Positions 49,877-58,620 of a stretch of 64,000 nt of DNA are shown piece after piece. This DNA comes from Gaiellasilicea sp963731615 (GTDB lineage: Bacteria; Actinomycetota; Thermoleophilia; Gaiellales; Gaiellaceae): the NCBI GenBank assembly GCA_963731615.1, contig CAVSWD010000008.1, positions 1 through 64,000 on the forward strand, read 5' to 3'. The translations under genes and the position numbers were made by a program. Under the pieces are notes generated by a model. That model did no database searches. It saw only the letters and a list, made by a program, of their open reading frames with translations, and was not told the DNA's origin. Within the stretch, counting starts at the first letter, position 1. Each line of letters begins with the position of its first letter.

Positions 49877-50083
49877 CTGCCGGAAGCACCGCCGATACCG
49901 CCGCGTACGTGGCGGGAGCCCGGTACGCGAGGTACGCGGTGACCTCCGAGCGCGTCCGCGCCGCCCGGGACGGTGCCTCGCCTCGGTAGGCCGCCGAGAG
50001 CTTCTCGACCTCGGCCGCGACCGGCCCGCCCGCCCGCGCGACCAGCTCCTCGATCGCCGCCGCGAGCCGCGAAGGAAGCGCAG

Positions 50084-50542
50084 TCAGGAGGGCAGCACGG
50101 CGAGCACGTCGTCGGCGTGGCTGTCCGGCTTCACGCGTCGCAGCTCCTTCGCGACGTTGCCGTCGGCGTCGATCACGAACGTCGAGCGCTCGACCCCCAT
50201 GTACGTCTTGCCGCCGTAGTTCTTCTCGACCCAGACGCCGTAGTCCTCGGCGGTCGCGTGGTCGGTGTCGGCGAGCAGGGTGAAGGGCAGCCCGTACTTC
50301 TCCTTGAACTGGACGTGCGAGCTCTCGTCGTCGGGGCTGACGCCGATCACGATCGCGCCCGCGCGCTCGAACTCACCCCACGCATCCCGGATCCCGCACG
50401 CCTGCGCCGTGCAGCCGGGCGTGTCGTCCTTGGGATAGAAGTAGAGGACGACCGGCTTCCCGCGCAGGTCCGCGAGCCGCACCGTGGAGCCGTCGTCGGC
50501 GGTGAGCTCGAAGTTGGGGGCGGCCGAACCTTCTTCGATCAT
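50084..50542 (-). CDS. bcp: thioredoxin-dependent peroxiredoxin Bcp
   Basis: 152 residues; AhpC/TSA fold with peroxidatic and resolving Cys in DDTPGCTAQACGIRD (Cys-x4-Cys, atypical two-Cys Bcp type), plus YFYPKDDTPG and ERSTFVIDADGNV. It reduces hydrogen peroxide and organic hydroperoxides using thioredoxin. An AGGAGGC ribosome-binding site precedes ATG 50542. The Rsm22-like gene follows on the same strand, apparently overlapping or adjoining. Confidence 0.93.
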   Translation of the reverse strand: MIEEGSAAPNFELTADDGSTVRLADLRGKPVVLYFYPKDDTPGCTAQACGIRDAWGEFERAGAIVIGVSPDDESSHVQFKEKYGLPFTLLADTDHATAEDYGVWVEKNYGGKTYMGVERSTFVIDADGNVAKELRRVKPDSHADDVLAVLPS

Positions 50543-50634
50543 GTGTGCCTCCTCGGTCGCTCGGGGTCGACGAGCAGGCTACACGGGCACCCCGACCGCT
50601 CGACCCTGGACTGTGCAGGGAAGAACGGCCGCTC

Positions 50635-50640
50635 TACGAT
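50635..50640 (+). promoter_or_regulatory. putative -10 box of the UbiA-family gene
   Basis: TACGAT ends 6 nt before ATG 50647; no ribosome-binding site precedes the start. The spacing repeats that at 10326 and 46272, consistent with leaderless transcription. Confidence 0.45.
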
Positions 50641-50646
50641 CCACGG

Positions 50647-51555
50647 ATGAGCTCCGACGCCGCGACGGCCGTCACCGCGCTGCCCGTCCGGCTGCGCGTC
50701 GCCGTAGCACTGATCGGCGCCTGCCGCCCGCTGCAGTGGACCAAGAACCTGCTTGTCTTCGCTGGGATCCTCTTCTCGGCCAACCTCGACGACGGCGGGC
50801 GCTGGGTCGCCGCGTGGATTTGCTTCGCCGCCTACTGCGCCGCCTCGAGCGGCGCGTACCTCCTCAACGACGTGCACGACCGCGCGGCCGACGCGGCCCA
50901 TCCGGTGAAGCGGCGGCGCGCGGTCGCAGCGGGGCAGGTCTCGACGCGGAGCGCCGTGCTGCTCGCGCTCGCCCTCTTCGCGGTCGCGGCCGTGCTCGGG
51001 GCGTGGCTGGGGCTCGCATCACTGCTGCTGCTCCTGGTGTTCGTCGCGCTCCAGGGCGGTTACACGTTCGTCCTCAAAGAGGTCGTTGCCCTCGACATCC
51101 TCGCGATCGCCGGCCTCTTCGTGGTGCGCGCCGCAGCCGGCGCGGCGGCCGTCGACGTCCCGATCTCGGCGTGGCTGCTGCTCTGCACGGCGCTGCTCGC
51201 GTCGTTTCTCGCACTCGGCAAGCGCCGAGCGGAGCTGCTGCTCGTCGAGGCGAACGAGACGCACGGGCGCCGCGTCCTGCAGCGCTACTCCCGTGCCGGC
51301 CTCGACCGCGCACTCGCGGCCGTCGGCGCGGTGACGGTCGCCGCCTACACCGCCTACACCCTCGTCGGCCGCGACTCACCCGCGCTCGTCGTCACCGTGC
51401 CGCTGGTGGTGTTCGGGATCGGCCGCTACGCCTTCCTGCTCCGGCGCCGCCGCGGCGGTGAGGAGCCCGACCAGGTGCTGCTCTCAGACCGGCCGCTCCT
51501 CGTCACGATCTGTGTCTGGGCGGCGATCTGCGCGGTCATTCCTGTGTTCGAGTGA
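50647..51555 (+). CDS. UbiA-family prenyltransferase, decaprenyl-phosphate phosphoribosyltransferase type
   Basis: 302 residues, about eight membrane helices. The motif order fits DPPR synthases (mycobacterial Rv3806c type): ACRPLQWTKNLLVFAGILF, YLLNDVHDRAADAAHPVKRRRAVAAG (Asp-rich metal site), and ALGKRRAELLLVEA. It would transfer phosphoribose to decaprenyl phosphate, giving the lipid-linked ribose/arabinose donor for wall glycans. It opens the glycan locus and overlaps the convergent GT2 gene by 20 nt. A different polyprenyl acceptor cannot be excluded. Confidence 0.82.
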   Translation: MSSDAATAVTALPVRLRVAVALIGACRPLQWTKNLLVFAGILFSANLDDGGRWVAAWICFAAYCAASSGAYLLNDVHDRAADAAHPVKRRRAVAAGQVSTRSAVLLALALFAVAAVLGAWLGLASLLLLLVFVALQGGYTFVLKEVVALDILAIAGLFVVRAAAGAAAVDVPISAWLLLCTALLASFLALGKRRAELLLVEANETHGRRVLQRYSRAGLDRALAAVGAVTVAAYTAYTLVGRDSPALVVTVPLVVFGIGRYAFLLRRRRGGEEPDQVLLSDRPLLVTICVWAAICAVIPVFE

Positions 51556-52309
51556 GGCCCCGCGGCGGCGGCAGCGGCCGCCGAGCCCAGTACGCGATCC
51601 TGATCGCGTCCCGCGCCATCTGCGACGACGCCGTCAGAAGGCCAACGTGAGTGTCGGGGTCGTTCACCCACCGCACCGGCACCTCGCGGACGGTCAGGCC
51701 CAGCCGGCGCGCGAGCACGAGCACGTCGACGTCGAAGGCGAAGCCCTCCACCCGCTGCAGCTCGAAGAGGCGGCGCGCCGTCTGCAGTCGGAAGAGCTTG
51801 AAGCCGCACTGCGTGTCGCGCCAGTGCAGGCCCGTGAGCAGGCGGACCCCGACGTTGAACGCCTTGCCCATCAACTCGCGGTAGACCGGCTGGTGCTCGA
51901 GCACGCGCGACTCGCGCAGGGCGCGGGAGCCGATCGCGACGTCGGCGCCCCGCTCGATCTCCACGGCGAGCACGGCGAGGTCGTCGAGCGGCGTCGAGAG
52001 GTCGACGTCGGTCATCAGGGCGAGCGGTGCCGTCGCCGCGAGCATCCCCTCTCGGACCGCCGCGCCCTTGCCGCGGTTGCGGCCGGGAAGGCGGCGCACG
52101 GTCAGCCGGCCCTCGAGACCGTCGGCTGCGTCGAGGATCGCCGCGGTGCCGTCGGTCGAAGCGTCGTCCACGACGATCACCTCCGCGAGCTCGAGCCCTG
52201 CCGCGGCGACGAGGCGGTCGGCGTCGAGCGCGAGCGCGTCGAGGAGCGAGGGAAGTCGCCGCTCCTCGTTGAAGACGGGAACGATGATTGCGAGAGGCGC
52301 GGGCATCAT
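51536..52309 (-). CDS. GT2 glycosyltransferase, dolichyl/polyprenyl-phosphate glucosyltransferase-like
   Basis: 257 residues (ATG 52309 or 52306). GT-A motifs: IIVPVFNEERRLPSLL, VIVVDDASTDGTAAIL, RNRGKGAAVREGMLAA, the DxD-like MTDVDLSTPLDDL, and WRDTQCGFKLFR. This is the pattern of Alg5-type enzymes, which load glucose on polyprenyl phosphate. No membrane helix, so probably a peripheral membrane enzyme. Donor sugars made here could feed the GT-C type enzymes downstream. Confidence 0.87.
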   Translation of the reverse strand: MMPAPLAIIVPVFNEERRLPSLLDALALDADRLVAAAGLELAEVIVVDDASTDGTAAILDAADGLEGRLTVRRLPGRNRGKGAAVREGMLAATAPLALMTDVDLSTPLDDLAVLAVEIERGADVAIGSRALRESRVLEHQPVYRELMGKAFNVGVRLLTGLHWRDTQCGFKLFRLQTARRLFELQRVEGFAFDVDVLVLARRLGLTVREVPVRWVNDPDTHVGLLTASSQMARDAIRIAYWARRPLPPPRGLTRTQE

Positions 52310-52430
52310 GGTGGGCCGTGAGGGCGTCCGACCCTACCACCGGCGGCTGGATGGCCTGGATGCCGCGGCAGAGGCGCTTGAACAGCGCCGAGGCCGTCGC
52401 TAGCGTCGCGGCGATGAGGAATGTACGGCT

Positions 52431-55019
52431 TTGCCGTCGGAGCGGCTCGCGGCCTTGACGGACCAGTCGCTGCGGCAGCAGGTCGGCGGGCGCCGCCTGC
52501 CCCGCCGTCCGCTCCTCGGCGTCGCCGCGGGCATCCTGCTCGCAATCGTGCTCGGCCTCGCACTCGTGCGGCTCGGCACGGCGCGGCTGACACTGCCCGA
52601 GTACCTGCTCAGCGACTACGCCGCCGGCGGCACATGGCGGGAAATGTTCGACCTCGACCGGACGGGCGTGACGGCGGTCGCGGCGTGGGTGGTCGCGCTG
52701 CTCCTCGCCGGCGCCGTGGGCCTGCCGTACGTCTGGCTCGCTGCCCGGTTCCTCCCGGATCGAGGAGCTGCCGTCGCGCGCGTCACCGGCCTCCTGCTCG
52801 TGACGCTCGTCGTTTGGTGGCTCGCGAGCCTGCGCATCGTCGAGTTCACTCGGCCCACGATCGCGCTCGCCGCCCTCGCCGTCGCGGCGGGCGCGGCGGC
52901 GATCGTGCTCGCGCGGCGGCAGGAGCTCGCCGCCTGGCTCCGCTCCCACTGGCGGCTCCTCGCGGCCGCCGAGACCGTCTTCTGGCTCCTCTTCGCCGCC
53001 GCGCTCTTCGTGCGCTGGTCGAACCCCGACCTCTGGCACCCGGTGCGCGGCGGCGAGAAGCCGATGGACTTCGCCTACCTGAATGCGGTCGCGAAGTCGA
53101 CGTACTTCCCGCCCTTCGACCCTTGGTTCGCGGGCGGGCAGATGAACTACTACTACCTCGGCTTCGTCGAGGTCGCGACGCTCGCGAAAGCGACCGCGAT
53201 CCCCCCGGCGGTCGCCTACAACCTCGCGATCCCGACGCTCGCCGCGATGCTCGGGTCGGCGGCCTTCTGCGCGACGCTTGGGCTGCTCCCGGCACGGTCG
53301 GGCTTGCGCCCGAAGATCGCGCTCGCGGCGCTCGGCGCCCTCTTCGTCACCGTGATCGGCAACCTGGGCGAGCTCCGGGTCGTGCGGTCGGCGCTGCGGG
53401 GCGACGTGCCGAACGACTGGTGGTTTTGGAACGCCTCTCGCTCGATCACGCCCGGTGAGGGCGAGCCCGGGCCGATCACGGAGTTCCCGGCGTTCACGTT
53501 CATCTACGGCGACCTGCACGCGCACGCGCTCGCACTGCCGCTCGCCGCGCTCGCGCTCGCGCTCACTGTCGCGCTCGTTCGCGCGCCGCTCGCGGGCGGC
53601 GGCCGGATCGCCTGCCTCGGGCTCCTCGGCGTGGTGCTCGGCGCGCTGGGCGCGACGAACAGCTGGGACCTGCCCACGTACGGGCTCGTCGCAGTGGCAG
53701 GCGCCGGCCTCAGCGCGCTCTACCGCGGGCGCGGCCGCGCTGTCGTGTTGCGATTCGCGGCGGAGGCGGCGGGTGTGCTCGCGGTCGCGTACCTGTCGGC
53801 ACTCCCGTTCCACGCACGCTACGAGTCGGTGTTCGACGGCGTCCAGCGGTGGCGCGGCTCGCGGACGAGCCTTGGCGACTACCTCGTCGTGCACGGGCTC
53901 TTCCTCTTCGTGCTCGCCTCGGCGCTCCTCCTGCAGGTGGCTTCCTCCCCTGAGGTCGGCGGCGTCGCCCGCTCGTACCGCCTCGCCGCCCGGAGCTGGA
54001 CGAGGCTCGGGCGGTTGCGCGAGCTGCGCCGGCTGCTCGTGCGGCCATCACCGGCGCACCGGCTCGCGGCGCGCGCGATTCCGGTCGCCGCCGTCCTCGT
54101 GCTCGTCCTGGCCGCGCTGGGACACGAGCCGACCGCCCTCGCACTCGGCCTGGCTGTGCTCGTGGCGCTCGCCTGGCCGCGGCGGCGATGGGCGCCCGAA
54201 CGGGCACGTGAGGCGGCGCTGCGGGCGCTGGTGCTCGTCCTCGTCCTGCTCGGGCTGGCGCTGACGGTCGTGGTGGAGTTCTTCGTCGTCCGGAACATCG
54301 ACATCGGGCGGACGAACACCGTCTTCAAGCTCTACCTCCAGGTCTGGCTCCTGTGGGCCGTCGCGGCCGCGGTCGGCGTCGGCGCCGTGTACGACCGGCT
54401 GCCGCGGCTGCGGCGGCCGCTGCGCGAGGCGTGGCGGGTCGCGTTCGTGCTCCTGCTCGTCGGCGGGTTGCTCTACCCGGTGCTCGCGGCGCGCGCGAAG
54501 ATCGCCGACCGCTTCGACACGACCGCCGGCAGGACGCTCGACGGCACCGCCTTCATGACCGGTGCGGTGCTCGACGACGCCGGGCGTGCGGTCCCGCTCG
54601 GCCCCGACCGCGAGGCGATCCGCTGGCTGCTCGAGCACGCGGACGGTTCCCCCGTCGTCGCGGAGGCGAACACGACGCCGACGCTCTACGGGTGGCAGGG
54701 GCGGTACGCCGTGCACACGGGGAACCCGACGATCGTCGGCTGGGACTTCCACCAGCGGCAGCAGCGGCCGCCGCAGAGCGGGCTCGTGCAGAGGCGGGTC
54801 GAGGAGGTGCAGCGGCTGTACCGGACGACGGACGTCGAGGCGGCGGCGCGGATCCTGGCCCGTTACGGCGTCGAGTATGCCGTCGTCGGCCCCCTCGAGC
54901 GCGCGTACTTCCCGGAGGGCACCGCGAAGTGGGTGGCAGGCGAGGGCCGCTTCTGGACGCTCGCCTTCGAGCGTCCCGGAGTGCGGGTCTACCGCATCGC
55001 GCGCTCGTCCACGAGGTAG
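52431..55019 (+). CDS. YYY-domain (DUF2298) multi-pass membrane protein, copy 1
   Basis: 862 residues from TTG 52431. More than fifteen hydrophobic segments. The signature region reads EKPMDFAYLNAVAKSTYFPPFDPWFAGGQMNYYYLGFVEVATL, the Tyr triplet that names the Chlor_Arch_YYY family, followed by EFPAFTFIYGDLHAHALALPLAALALAL and a C-terminal soluble-like domain (LEHADGSPVVAEANTTPTLYGWQGRYAVHTG). Predicted GT-C-like glycosyltransferase or flippase-associated protein; activity unknown. Its 3' end overlaps the convergent second copy by 31 nt. Confidence 0.85.
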   Translation: MPSERLAALTDQSLRQQVGGRRLPRRPLLGVAAGILLAIVLGLALVRLGTARLTLPEYLLSDYAAGGTWREMFDLDRTGVTAVAAWVVALLLAGAVGLPYVWLAARFLPDRGAAVARVTGLLLVTLVVWWLASLRIVEFTRPTIALAALAVAAGAAAIVLARRQELAAWLRSHWRLLAAAETVFWLLFAAALFVRWSNPDLWHPVRGGEKPMDFAYLNAVAKSTYFPPFDPWFAGGQMNYYYLGFVEVATLAKATAIPPAVAYNLAIPTLAAMLGSAAFCATLGLLPARSGLRPKIALAALGALFVTVIGNLGELRVVRSALRGDVPNDWWFWNASRSITPGEGEPGPITEFPAFTFIYGDLHAHALALPLAALALALTVALVRAPLAGGGRIACLGLLGVVLGALGATNSWDLPTYGLVAVAGAGLSALYRGRGRAVVLRFAAEAAGVLAVAYLSALPFHARYESVFDGVQRWRGSRTSLGDYLVVHGLFLFVLASALLLQVASSPEVGGVARSYRLAARSWTRLGRLRELRRLLVRPSPAHRLAARAIPVAAVLVLVLAALGHEPTALALGLAVLVALAWPRRRWAPERAREAALRALVLVLVLLGLALTVVVEFFVVRNIDIGRTNTVFKLYLQVWLLWAVAAAVGVGAVYDRLPRLRRPLREAWRVAFVLLLVGGLLYPVLAARAKIADRFDTTAGRTLDGTAFMTGAVLDDAGRAVPLGPDREAIRWLLEHADGSPVVAEANTTPTLYGWQGRYAVHTGNPTIVGWDFHQRQQRPPQSGLVQRRVEEVQRLYRTTDVEAAARILARYGVEYAVVGPLERAYFPEGTAKWVAGEGRFWTLAFERPGVRVYRIARSSTR

Positions 55020-57151
55020 ACGGACGTCGCGCCCGAGCGGAAGACGGTCGTCCCGAGCCGCGCGAACTTCGCGAGCGACGCCGCAGGGTAGTCGCGGCGC
55101 TCCAGCTCGCCGACGAAGACGTAGGTGACGCCGTACCGCTCGAGCAGCGACCGTGCTTCGGTCAAGTTCCGCGTCCGGTAGATTCGCTGCACGTCCGCCG
55201 GCCGCGTCCCCGGATCGTGCCCCCACTGGACTTCGTGGCCTGGCCAGCCGATCACAGCGGGGAGGCCGGTGAAGGTCGAGACGCGGGCACGGCCGTCGGC
55301 GTCGTAGGCGCTGCCGACCGCCTCGAGCAGCGTCGGCGAGCCGTCGACCGACCCGCGCAGCCACTCGATCGCGGCGACGTCGTCCGGGGCCCGCTCGCGC
55401 AGCCAGCGCAGGCCGTCGAGGGTCGGCTCGCGCGCGAAGCCGTCCGAGCGTGAGTACGACGCGAGGAGCGGATAGACGAGCGCGAGCGCGACGAGCGCGC
55501 CGAGGCCGCCCAGCCACGCGCGCCGGAGCCCCGGCCGGAGCCGGTGCACGCTCCAGAAGCCGACGACCGTGGCGACCACCGTGAGCAGGAACCAGGCCTG
55601 GTAGCCCGTCTTGAAGACGGTGTTGAAGCGGAAGGAGGAGGTGCCGTCGAAGACGTCCCGTACGTAGACGACCTCGCCGCTTGCCAGCAGGACGAGCGCC
55701 AGCGTTACCAGCAACCAGACAACGCGGTAGGGCTGGCTGACCGGTCGGCTAGAGAGGGCGGCGAATGCGGCCATAGCGGCGAGCGCGAGAGCAACCGCGC
55801 GGCCCGCGAGCCCCTCGCCCGCGAGCAGCACGAGCAGGAACAGGACGACGGAGCCGCCCCAGAACGAGTATCTGAGCGGGACACGGAACCGGTCGGCGAA
55901 GAGCAGCAGCAGGAACCACAGCGGGAGTCCGTAGATGAGCACGTAGTCGCGCGCGAACGCGCCGAAGCCGAGCGGCTCGCGTATGAGCGCGAGCCCGCGC
56001 GTCTCCGGCGAGAAGGTGAGCCAGAACGGGAGGAAGGCGACCACCGACGCCCCGAGCCACGCGGCGCCCCAGGCGGCGGCGCGACGGGCTCGGCCGGGCT
56101 GCTCGAGCGCCCAGAGCAGGAGCGCGGCGACGCCGATCGCGCACGCGGTCGCGTAGTCAAAGCTGTTCGTCGCGAACAGTGCACCGAGCAGCACCCCGGC
56201 GAGCAGCAGCTCGGCGGCCGCGCGCAGGCGCTCCGGCGGGTTCCCGAAAGGCGGCGGCCCGCGTAGTGCGAGCTGGACGGCATACGCGACCGCGGTCAGC
56301 GTCAGCGGGGTGACGAGGACATGCGCATGCAGGTCGCCGAGCAGGAAGCTGAAGGCGGGGAACTCGTTCGCGGTCCCGTCGATCACGCGCGACGGCGACC
56401 ACCAGTCGTACGTGCCGACGCGGTCGGTGTCCCGGAGGAGCTGGACGCCGCCGGCGAGGTTCCCCGCGACCGCGGCCAAGGCTGCGCCCGCAACGCCGAC
56501 GACGACCGGCGACCGCGAGGGCGTGCCCTCAGGCGTACGCAGCGCCAGGTAGAGCGTCGCCGCGAGCCCGTAGACCGTCGCCGCCGTGAGGCCGTAGACG
56601 AGGGCGAGGCCGAGGTTGAAGCCGACCTCCGGGTCGACGCCGGTCGCGCGGACGAGAAACGAGACGAGGTAGTGGCCCCAGTAGTAGTAGTTGAGGTCCG
56701 ACCCGGCCTGCCACGGATCGGCGGGCGGGAACGAGTCGGCACGCCCGACGGCGTTGACGAACGCCATGTCCATCGGCTTCTCGGTCTGCCAGACGTCCGG
56801 GGAGAAGGCACGGAGCAGGGCGCAGCCGGCGAAGCCGACCGTGAAGACGGCCTCGCCGCCGAGCCAGAGGGAGCGCTCGGTGCCGGCGCGAGGCCGCCCC
56901 AGGCCGCGGCGCCACAGCAGCGCACCTGCGAGCGCGAGCCCAGCGAGTCCGGCGAGGATGCCCGCCCGGCGGTAAGGAACCGCGTCGAGGCTCGCGAGCA
57001 GCCAGACGGGGTACGCGGCGGCAACGAGCCCGAGCGGCCGTGCGAACACGAGCCCGCGACCCGGCAGCCGCCCGAGGACGAGCTCCGCGAGCGGGACTGC
57101 GGCGAGCCCGATCCCGAGTGCGACGAGTCCGAAGAGGAGCGCGTCGACCAC
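54989..57151 (-). CDS. YYY-domain (DUF2298) multi-pass membrane protein, copy 2
   Basis: 720 residues from GTG/ATG 57151. Same layout as copy 1: TEKPMDMAFVNAVGRADSFPPADPWQAGSDLNYYYWGHYLVSFLV, then EFPAFSFLLGDLHAHVLVTPLTLTAVAYAV, and the C-terminal STFTGLPAVIGWPGHEVQWGHDP region. It is clearly homologous to copy 1 but in the opposite orientation, so the pair is tail to tail. Probably a membrane enzyme of lipid-linked sugar transfer. A 25-nt gap separates it from the flavoprotein gene upstream. Confidence 0.85.
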   Translation of the reverse strand: MVDALLFGLVALGIGLAAVPLAELVLGRLPGRGLVFARPLGLVAAAYPVWLLASLDAVPYRRAGILAGLAGLALAGALLWRRGLGRPRAGTERSLWLGGEAVFTVGFAGCALLRAFSPDVWQTEKPMDMAFVNAVGRADSFPPADPWQAGSDLNYYYWGHYLVSFLVRATGVDPEVGFNLGLALVYGLTAATVYGLAATLYLALRTPEGTPSRSPVVVGVAGAALAAVAGNLAGGVQLLRDTDRVGTYDWWSPSRVIDGTANEFPAFSFLLGDLHAHVLVTPLTLTAVAYAVQLALRGPPPFGNPPERLRAAAELLLAGVLLGALFATNSFDYATACAIGVAALLLWALEQPGRARRAAAWGAAWLGASVVAFLPFWLTFSPETRGLALIREPLGFGAFARDYVLIYGLPLWFLLLLFADRFRVPLRYSFWGGSVVLFLLVLLAGEGLAGRAVALALAAMAAFAALSSRPVSQPYRVVWLLVTLALVLLASGEVVYVRDVFDGTSSFRFNTVFKTGYQAWFLLTVVATVVGFWSVHRLRPGLRRAWLGGLGALVALALVYPLLASYSRSDGFAREPTLDGLRWLRERAPDDVAAIEWLRGSVDGSPTLLEAVGSAYDADGRARVSTFTGLPAVIGWPGHEVQWGHDPGTRPADVQRIYRTRNLTEARSLLERYGVTYVFVGELERRDYPAASLAKFARLGTTVFRSGATSVYLVDERAMR

Positions 57152-57176
57152 CGTCGTCAGCTGGGGCGGTGTGGCG

Positions 57177-58532
57177 TCAGGTGCTCCACACCTCCTCGGG
57201 CCGCCCCTCGAGGAGCAGCCGGGCGACGTCGATCCCCATGCGCGCCGCGTGATCCATGTTCCCGATCTCGTAACGCCACGACCCGAACCGTCCGCGGGAG
57301 TAGATGCCCTGTTCGTGCAGCCACGGCTGCACGACCGCGAGCGCTGCGTCGCGGTCGCGCGTCGGGATGGGATAGGCGTACTCCGCGTCGATCGTGTGCA
57401 CAGAGGCGAGGGGGATGTCGCGGTCGAGTAGGCCGGTTGCGACGAGGCCGACGACCACGTCCTCCTCGATCGAACTCCGGTCTCCGGGGCGGTGCACGGA
57501 GTACGACGTCTCGGTGAGGAACGAGGAGTAGCGCGCCGTGTCGGCGTTCGGCACGTTCGCGGCCGCGTACTTGGCGAAGTTCGTCACGCGGTAGAAGGGC
57601 ACGTCACGGTCGGCGAAGTAGAGCCACGAGCGGTCGTCGTCGAGTGGACGCTCGCAGCCGACGCCGACGACCCAGACGCCGTTGTGCTCGAGCGCGGCGG
57701 CGGCCGCCCGCACCTCGGCGGGGCAGTCGACAACCGACGCGACGAGGCGGTCGAGCGGCATCGTCGAGACGAGGGCGTCGTAGCCGTCGCTGCCACCGTC
57801 GGCGAAGCGGACGACGCGCTTACGGGCGTCGACGGCGACGAGCTCGCGCCCGTACTGCACGTTGTCGCCAAGCATGCGCGCGAGCCGCCGGTAGATCTCG
57901 CCCGTGCCGCCGGAGCGGGGAAAGAGGAAGGTGTTGTTCGGGCCCCAGCCGACGTCATCGAGCCCGAGCAGCGCGTTCCGCAGAGCGCGCCGGTGGTCGA
58001 CGACGCTGACGCGCTCGGCGATCCAGGTCGCCGACATGCGCTCCGGCTCGACCGCCCACACCTTCGTGTTGTACGGCCGCATGAAGAGCTCGGTGATGCC
58101 CTCGCCGAAGGTGGCCTCGATCCACTCGCCGAAGCTCACGCCGCCGTCCGCACCAGGCGCGTCGATGAGCCCCGCGAGGCAGCGGTACGTGTCCTCCGGC
58201 GCGAGATGGCGCAGGTTGTTCTGGAACGGGTAGGGCACCCAGCGGTCACCGACGAGCACGTACGACGAGCGCTCGTGCTCGTGGACGTCGTCGCCGAGCG
58301 TCTCCTCGAGGATCCGGTCGAATTCGCCGTAGTGGCTGAAGACGACGTGCCCGCCCTGGTCCCAGGTGAAGCCTGCTGGGTCGACGACGGAGCCGGCATG
58401 GCCGCCGGCCTCGTCCGCGCGCTCGTAGACGACCCAGTCGTCGTGCCCGAGCAACCGCAGCTCGCGGCCGCACGCGAGCCCGCAGGGCCCGGCGCCGACG
58501 ACGACGACCCGTGGTAGCGCCTGTGCCCGCAT
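57177..58532 (-). CDS. FAD-dependent protein, UDP-galactopyranose mutase / amine-oxidase-like
   Basis: 451 residues. ATG 58532 was chosen because the FAD Rossmann motif RVVVVGAGPCGLACGRELRLLG follows directly; the open frame runs further upstream only through a low-complexity repeat. Other motifs: GGHAGSVVDPAGFTWDQGGHVVFSHY, TELFMRPYNTKVWAVEPERMSATWI, RSGGTGEIYRRLA and YEIGNMDHAARMGIDVARLL. This fits the NAD(P)-binding/UGM-like family that isomerises or oxidises nucleotide sugars. In this locus it may make a furanose donor; the exact reaction is unproven. Confidence 0.8.
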   Translation of the reverse strand: MRAQALPRVVVVGAGPCGLACGRELRLLGHDDWVVYERADEAGGHAGSVVDPAGFTWDQGGHVVFSHYGEFDRILEETLGDDVHEHERSSYVLVGDRWVPYPFQNNLRHLAPEDTYRCLAGLIDAPGADGGVSFGEWIEATFGEGITELFMRPYNTKVWAVEPERMSATWIAERVSVVDHRRALRNALLGLDDVGWGPNNTFLFPRSGGTGEIYRRLARMLGDNVQYGRELVAVDARKRVVRFADGGSDGYDALVSTMPLDRLVASVVDCPAEVRAAAAALEHNGVWVVGVGCERPLDDDRSWLYFADRDVPFYRVTNFAKYAAANVPNADTARYSSFLTETSYSVHRPGDRSSIEEDVVVGLVATGLLDRDIPLASVHTIDAEYAYPIPTRDRDAALAVVQPWLHEQGIYSRGRFGSWRYEIGNMDHAARMGIDVARLLLEGRPEEVWST

Positions 58533-58556
58533 CCGCGCTGATCTTAGGGGGCGCGT

Positions 58557-58585
58557 TTGACTTCGTCCGCCCGATCGTCGACACT
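58557..58585 (+). promoter_or_regulatory. promoter of the PTNT-repeat protein gene
   Basis: TTGACT (58557-58562), a 17-bp spacer and GACACT (58580-58585). Transcription would start near 58592, leaving a short leader with GGGAAAGGGG as ribosome-binding site before GTG 58621. It is one of the best -35/-10 pairs in the window. Confidence 0.55.
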
Positions 58586-58620
58586 TCTCTCGACTTCCTG
58601 GGAAAGGGGAATTCCCGCCG

